Assembly (NCBI GenBank): GCA_937875885.1
Contig: CALEIO010000063.1
Location: forward strand, 1 to 7,185
DNA: 7,185 nucleotides
Reading direction: 5' to 3'
Source of the DNA: an uncultured Clostridia bacterium
Lineage (GTDB): Bacteria; Bacillota; Clostridia; Oscillospirales; Acutalibacteraceae
A program made the position numbers and the translations under genes. Shown here one piece after another: positions 6,293 to 7,185 of the stretch. The notes beneath the pieces were generated by a model. The model worked only from the letters and a program-made list of their open reading frames with translations. It did no database searches and was not told the DNA's origin. Within the stretch, counting starts at the first letter, position 1. Each line of letters opens with the position of its first letter.

Positions 6293-6695
6293 CCATATCC
6301 CCTCCCCCTATATAAAGTCTGCGTATAATCTCCTCTATATCTGCATCTTTTACGTTTATATCTTTTACACTTACTTTTGACAAGGTATAAGAAAGCATAT
6401 CCTGGGCGGATACCACGTCGGAATTGAACCTTACCTTAACCGAAGCCAGATTCACCTCTACACAAAGATCATCTTCAGAAAAATCGAAATCTTTTTTGTA
6501 AGCAAGTTTTTCTATATCATTTTCATCTCTGAGCTCAAAAGCAAGTTCTCGCATCTGACCATATCTGCGACGAAGCTCTGAAAGTTCTCCGTCAAAAACC
6601 TTTTTGCCCTTGTCAATCATTACAATACGTTTGCAAAGAAGTTCAATATCCTCAAGGTCATGAGTTGTAAGGATAACTGTTGTGCCGCTTTCTGC
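6267..6695 (-). other. C-terminal part of ABC-2 exporter ATP-binding protein (COG4586-like), 5' lost
   Basis: The part begins with GTTVILTTHDLEDIELLCKR, which contains the strand and H-loop His of an ABC ATPase (TTHD). IVMIDKGKKVFDGELSELRRRYG follows, the usual end of the nucleotide-binding domain. A C-terminal domain of about 110 residues, typical of COG4586, completes it, with alternating acidic strands such as DLCVEVNLASVKVRF and an ADIEEIIRRLY helix. It directly precedes the two matching permeases and overlaps the first. The intact gene, about 325 residues, must have continued to the right in the true genome. As written the fragment cannot bind or hydrolyse ATP. Confidence 0.85.
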
Positions 6696-7175
6696 CTTGG
6701 AGCCGCAGAAACTTACGTTATCTGCAACAACCTCAAATGTTCTTCTTTTAATTCCATCTTTTTCATAAGAGCCTGTTTGAATTGAGCCTTGAATTGCAAT
6801 CATTGAGCCCTTTTGGAAATATTTGCCAACAAACTCTGCTGTTTGACGCCAAGCAAGAATATCAATAAAATCTGCTTGTCTTTGTTCGCCTTGCTTTACA
6901 TAAGAACGGTCAACCGCTACTGTAAATCTGCAAACTGAAACACCTGATGGTGTCTGACGAACTTCAGGGTCAGCAACGAGTCTGCCATTTTCGTCTCTCT
7001 TCTTGAGAGCCCAGCAGTCGTCGATTACAACGTATTCGTAGCCAACGTCCTTGAGCCCAAGGTCAACAATGCGGTCAGCCATGTCGCGCAGAAGCTTTTC
7101 ATCAATGTTTCTGCCGAAGGTGTTCCAGGAATTCCAACCCATAGGGGGAGTTTTCAGTACCATATCAATCGCCAT
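6267..7175 (-). CDS. Composite ORF: GH27 N-terminus + SSB middle + ABC exporter ATPase C-terminus (probable chimera)
   Basis: One uninterrupted 302-residue frame contains pieces of three unrelated proteins. Residues 1-71 are the N-terminus of a GH27 alpha-galactosidase; about 64-163 are the core of a single-stranded DNA-binding protein; about 162-302 are the C-terminus of an ABC-2 exporter ATPase. The three have no known functional link. None is complete: GH27 has lost its catalytic Asp residues, SSB lacks its first strand and acidic tail, and the ATPase lacks Walker A, signature and Walker B. Short stretches at both joints suit both partners (GRLVADPE at 64-71 and AESGT at 161-165). I infer a false join. 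The downstream end is natural: the stop overlaps permease A by 26 nt. No RBS clearly fits ATG 7175, because the window begins 10 nt upstream and the frame stays open there; ATG 7163 is an alternative. Confidence 0.7.
   Translation of the reverse strand: MAIDMVLKTPPMGWNSWNTFGRNIDEKLLRDMADRIVDLGLKDVGYEYVVIDDCWALKKRDENGRLVADPEVRQTPSGVSVCRFTVAVDRSYVKQGEQRQADFIDILAWRQTAEFVGKYFQKGSMIAIQGSIQTGSYEKDGIKRRTFEVVADNVSFCGSKAESGTTVILTTHDLEDIELLCKRIVMIDKGKKVFDGELSELRRRYGQMRELAFELRDENDIEKLAYKKDFDFSEDDLCVEVNLASVKVRFNSDVVSAQDMLSYTLSKVSVKDINVKDADIEEIIRRLYIGGGDMDETTVSDI
6684..6695. other. Probable chimeric junction: ABC ATPase to SSB
   Basis: About four codons (Ala-Glu-Ser-Gly) can be read as the SSB region just after its last core strand. 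They also fit the loop before the ATPase TTVILTTHD strand, where a Gly commonly precedes the Thr pair. Left of it everything fits the exporter operon; right of it everything fits SSB. Confidence 0.6.
6963..6986. other. Probable chimeric junction: SSB to GH27
   Basis: These 24 nt encode GRLVADPE. That octapeptide is natural both in SSB (GRLVADPE followed by RxTPSG) and in GH27 (DENGRLVADPE followed by KFPSG). A shared run of this length in two unrelated genes is long enough to mislead a k-mer based assembler. Confidence 0.65.
6963..7175 (-). other. N-terminus of GH27 alpha-galactosidase, fragment
   Basis: The residues contain LKTPPMGWNSWNTFGRNIDE and GYEYVVIDDCWALKKRDENG, then RLVADPE. PPMGWNSWN and VIDDCW are hallmark motifs of family GH27 at the first strands of its (beta/alpha)8 barrel. 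The expected continuation (KFPSGIKAL type) is replaced by SSB sequence. No signal peptide is visible, so the parent enzyme may be cytoplasmic. The catalytic nucleophile in the KYD motif and the acid/base Asp are absent. Confidence 0.88.
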
Positions 7176-7185
7176 TCCTTTTTGT

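Larger units (their letters stand above)
6684..6986 (-). other. ssb: SSB (single-stranded DNA-binding protein) OB-fold core, fragment
   Basis: The residues run GRLVADPEVRQTPSGVSVCR, then FTVAVDRSYVKQGEQRQADF, IDILAWRQTAEFVGKYFQKG, SMIAIQGSIQTGSYEKDGIK and RRTFEVVADNVSFCGSKAE. This matches bacterial SSB from about residue 10 to 105, including the FTVAVDR strand, the DFIDILAWR strand with its stacking Trp, the KGSxIxIQGxIQT segment and the FEVVADNV strand. The initial Met-strand and the C-terminal acidic tip (DDDIPF type) are missing because both sides are joined to other genes. In Firmicutes ssb normally sits between rpsF and rpsR, not beside an exporter. Confidence 0.88.

Noticed and set aside
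6267..7175. A novel three-domain protein joining a glycosidase, an SSB fold and an ABC ATPase
   Set aside because: All three domains lack essential parts, no functional logic connects them, and both joints fall where the partners share a short sequence. A chimera explains it better.
1..7185. CRISPR arrays, tRNA or rRNA genes, riboswitches, phage or toxin-antitoxin genes
   Set aside because: I looked on both strands for regularly spaced direct repeats, tRNA-like T-arms and known leader structures and found none.

Overview
The window looks like a contig from a gut or rumen Clostridia genome. The core resembles Ruminococcus/Oscillospiraceae: Shine-Dalgarno GGAGG sites, low-to-moderate GC, a type I pullulanase, and a secreted leucine-rich-repeat protein ending in a type I dockerin. 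All supported genes lie on the minus strand, so transcription runs from high to low coordinates.

Core, about 486-6690. The order in the direction of transcription is as follows. (1) The C-terminal part of an ABC-2-type exporter ATPase (COG4586-like), followed by its two partner permeases (COG4587-like and COG3694-like) and an unusual ROK/ASKHA-fold protein. These form one tightly packed operon closed by a hairpin terminator at 3471-3504. (2) A monocistronic gene with a clear sigma-A promoter for a secreted BspA-type LRR protein with a C-terminal dockerin, closed by a hairpin at 1700-1742. (3) A secreted pullulanase-type GH13 gene with an extended -10 promoter, a strong Shine-Dalgarno and a TTG start, which breaks off after conserved region I. 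The dockerin protein and the pullulanase fit a polysaccharide (starch) degrading bacterium with dockerin/cohesin assemblies.

Both ends look foreign to the core. On the left (1 to about 499) the pullulanase frame runs abruptly into the last 23 codons of an unrelated unidentified gene. That fragment is followed by its own intergenic promoter and the first 119 codons of a small membrane-anchored protein. On the right (about 6684-7185) the exporter ATPase has lost its Walker A, signature and Walker B regions. It is fused in frame to the middle of a single-stranded DNA-binding protein (SSB), which is fused in frame to the N-terminus of a GH27 alpha-galactosidase. At all three joints a short stretch reads sensibly as part of both partners. 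I therefore read them as chimeric joints, most likely assembly errors at contig ends, and not as new multidomain proteins. Only reads or a second assembly can prove this.

The most interesting biology is the protein at 3526-4620. It carries the ROK/ASKHA ATPase motifs in circularly permuted order: the adenosine-type motif and terminal helix come first, then phosphate-1, then phosphate-2 at the very C-terminus. The frame is intact and the gene sits in a native operon setting.
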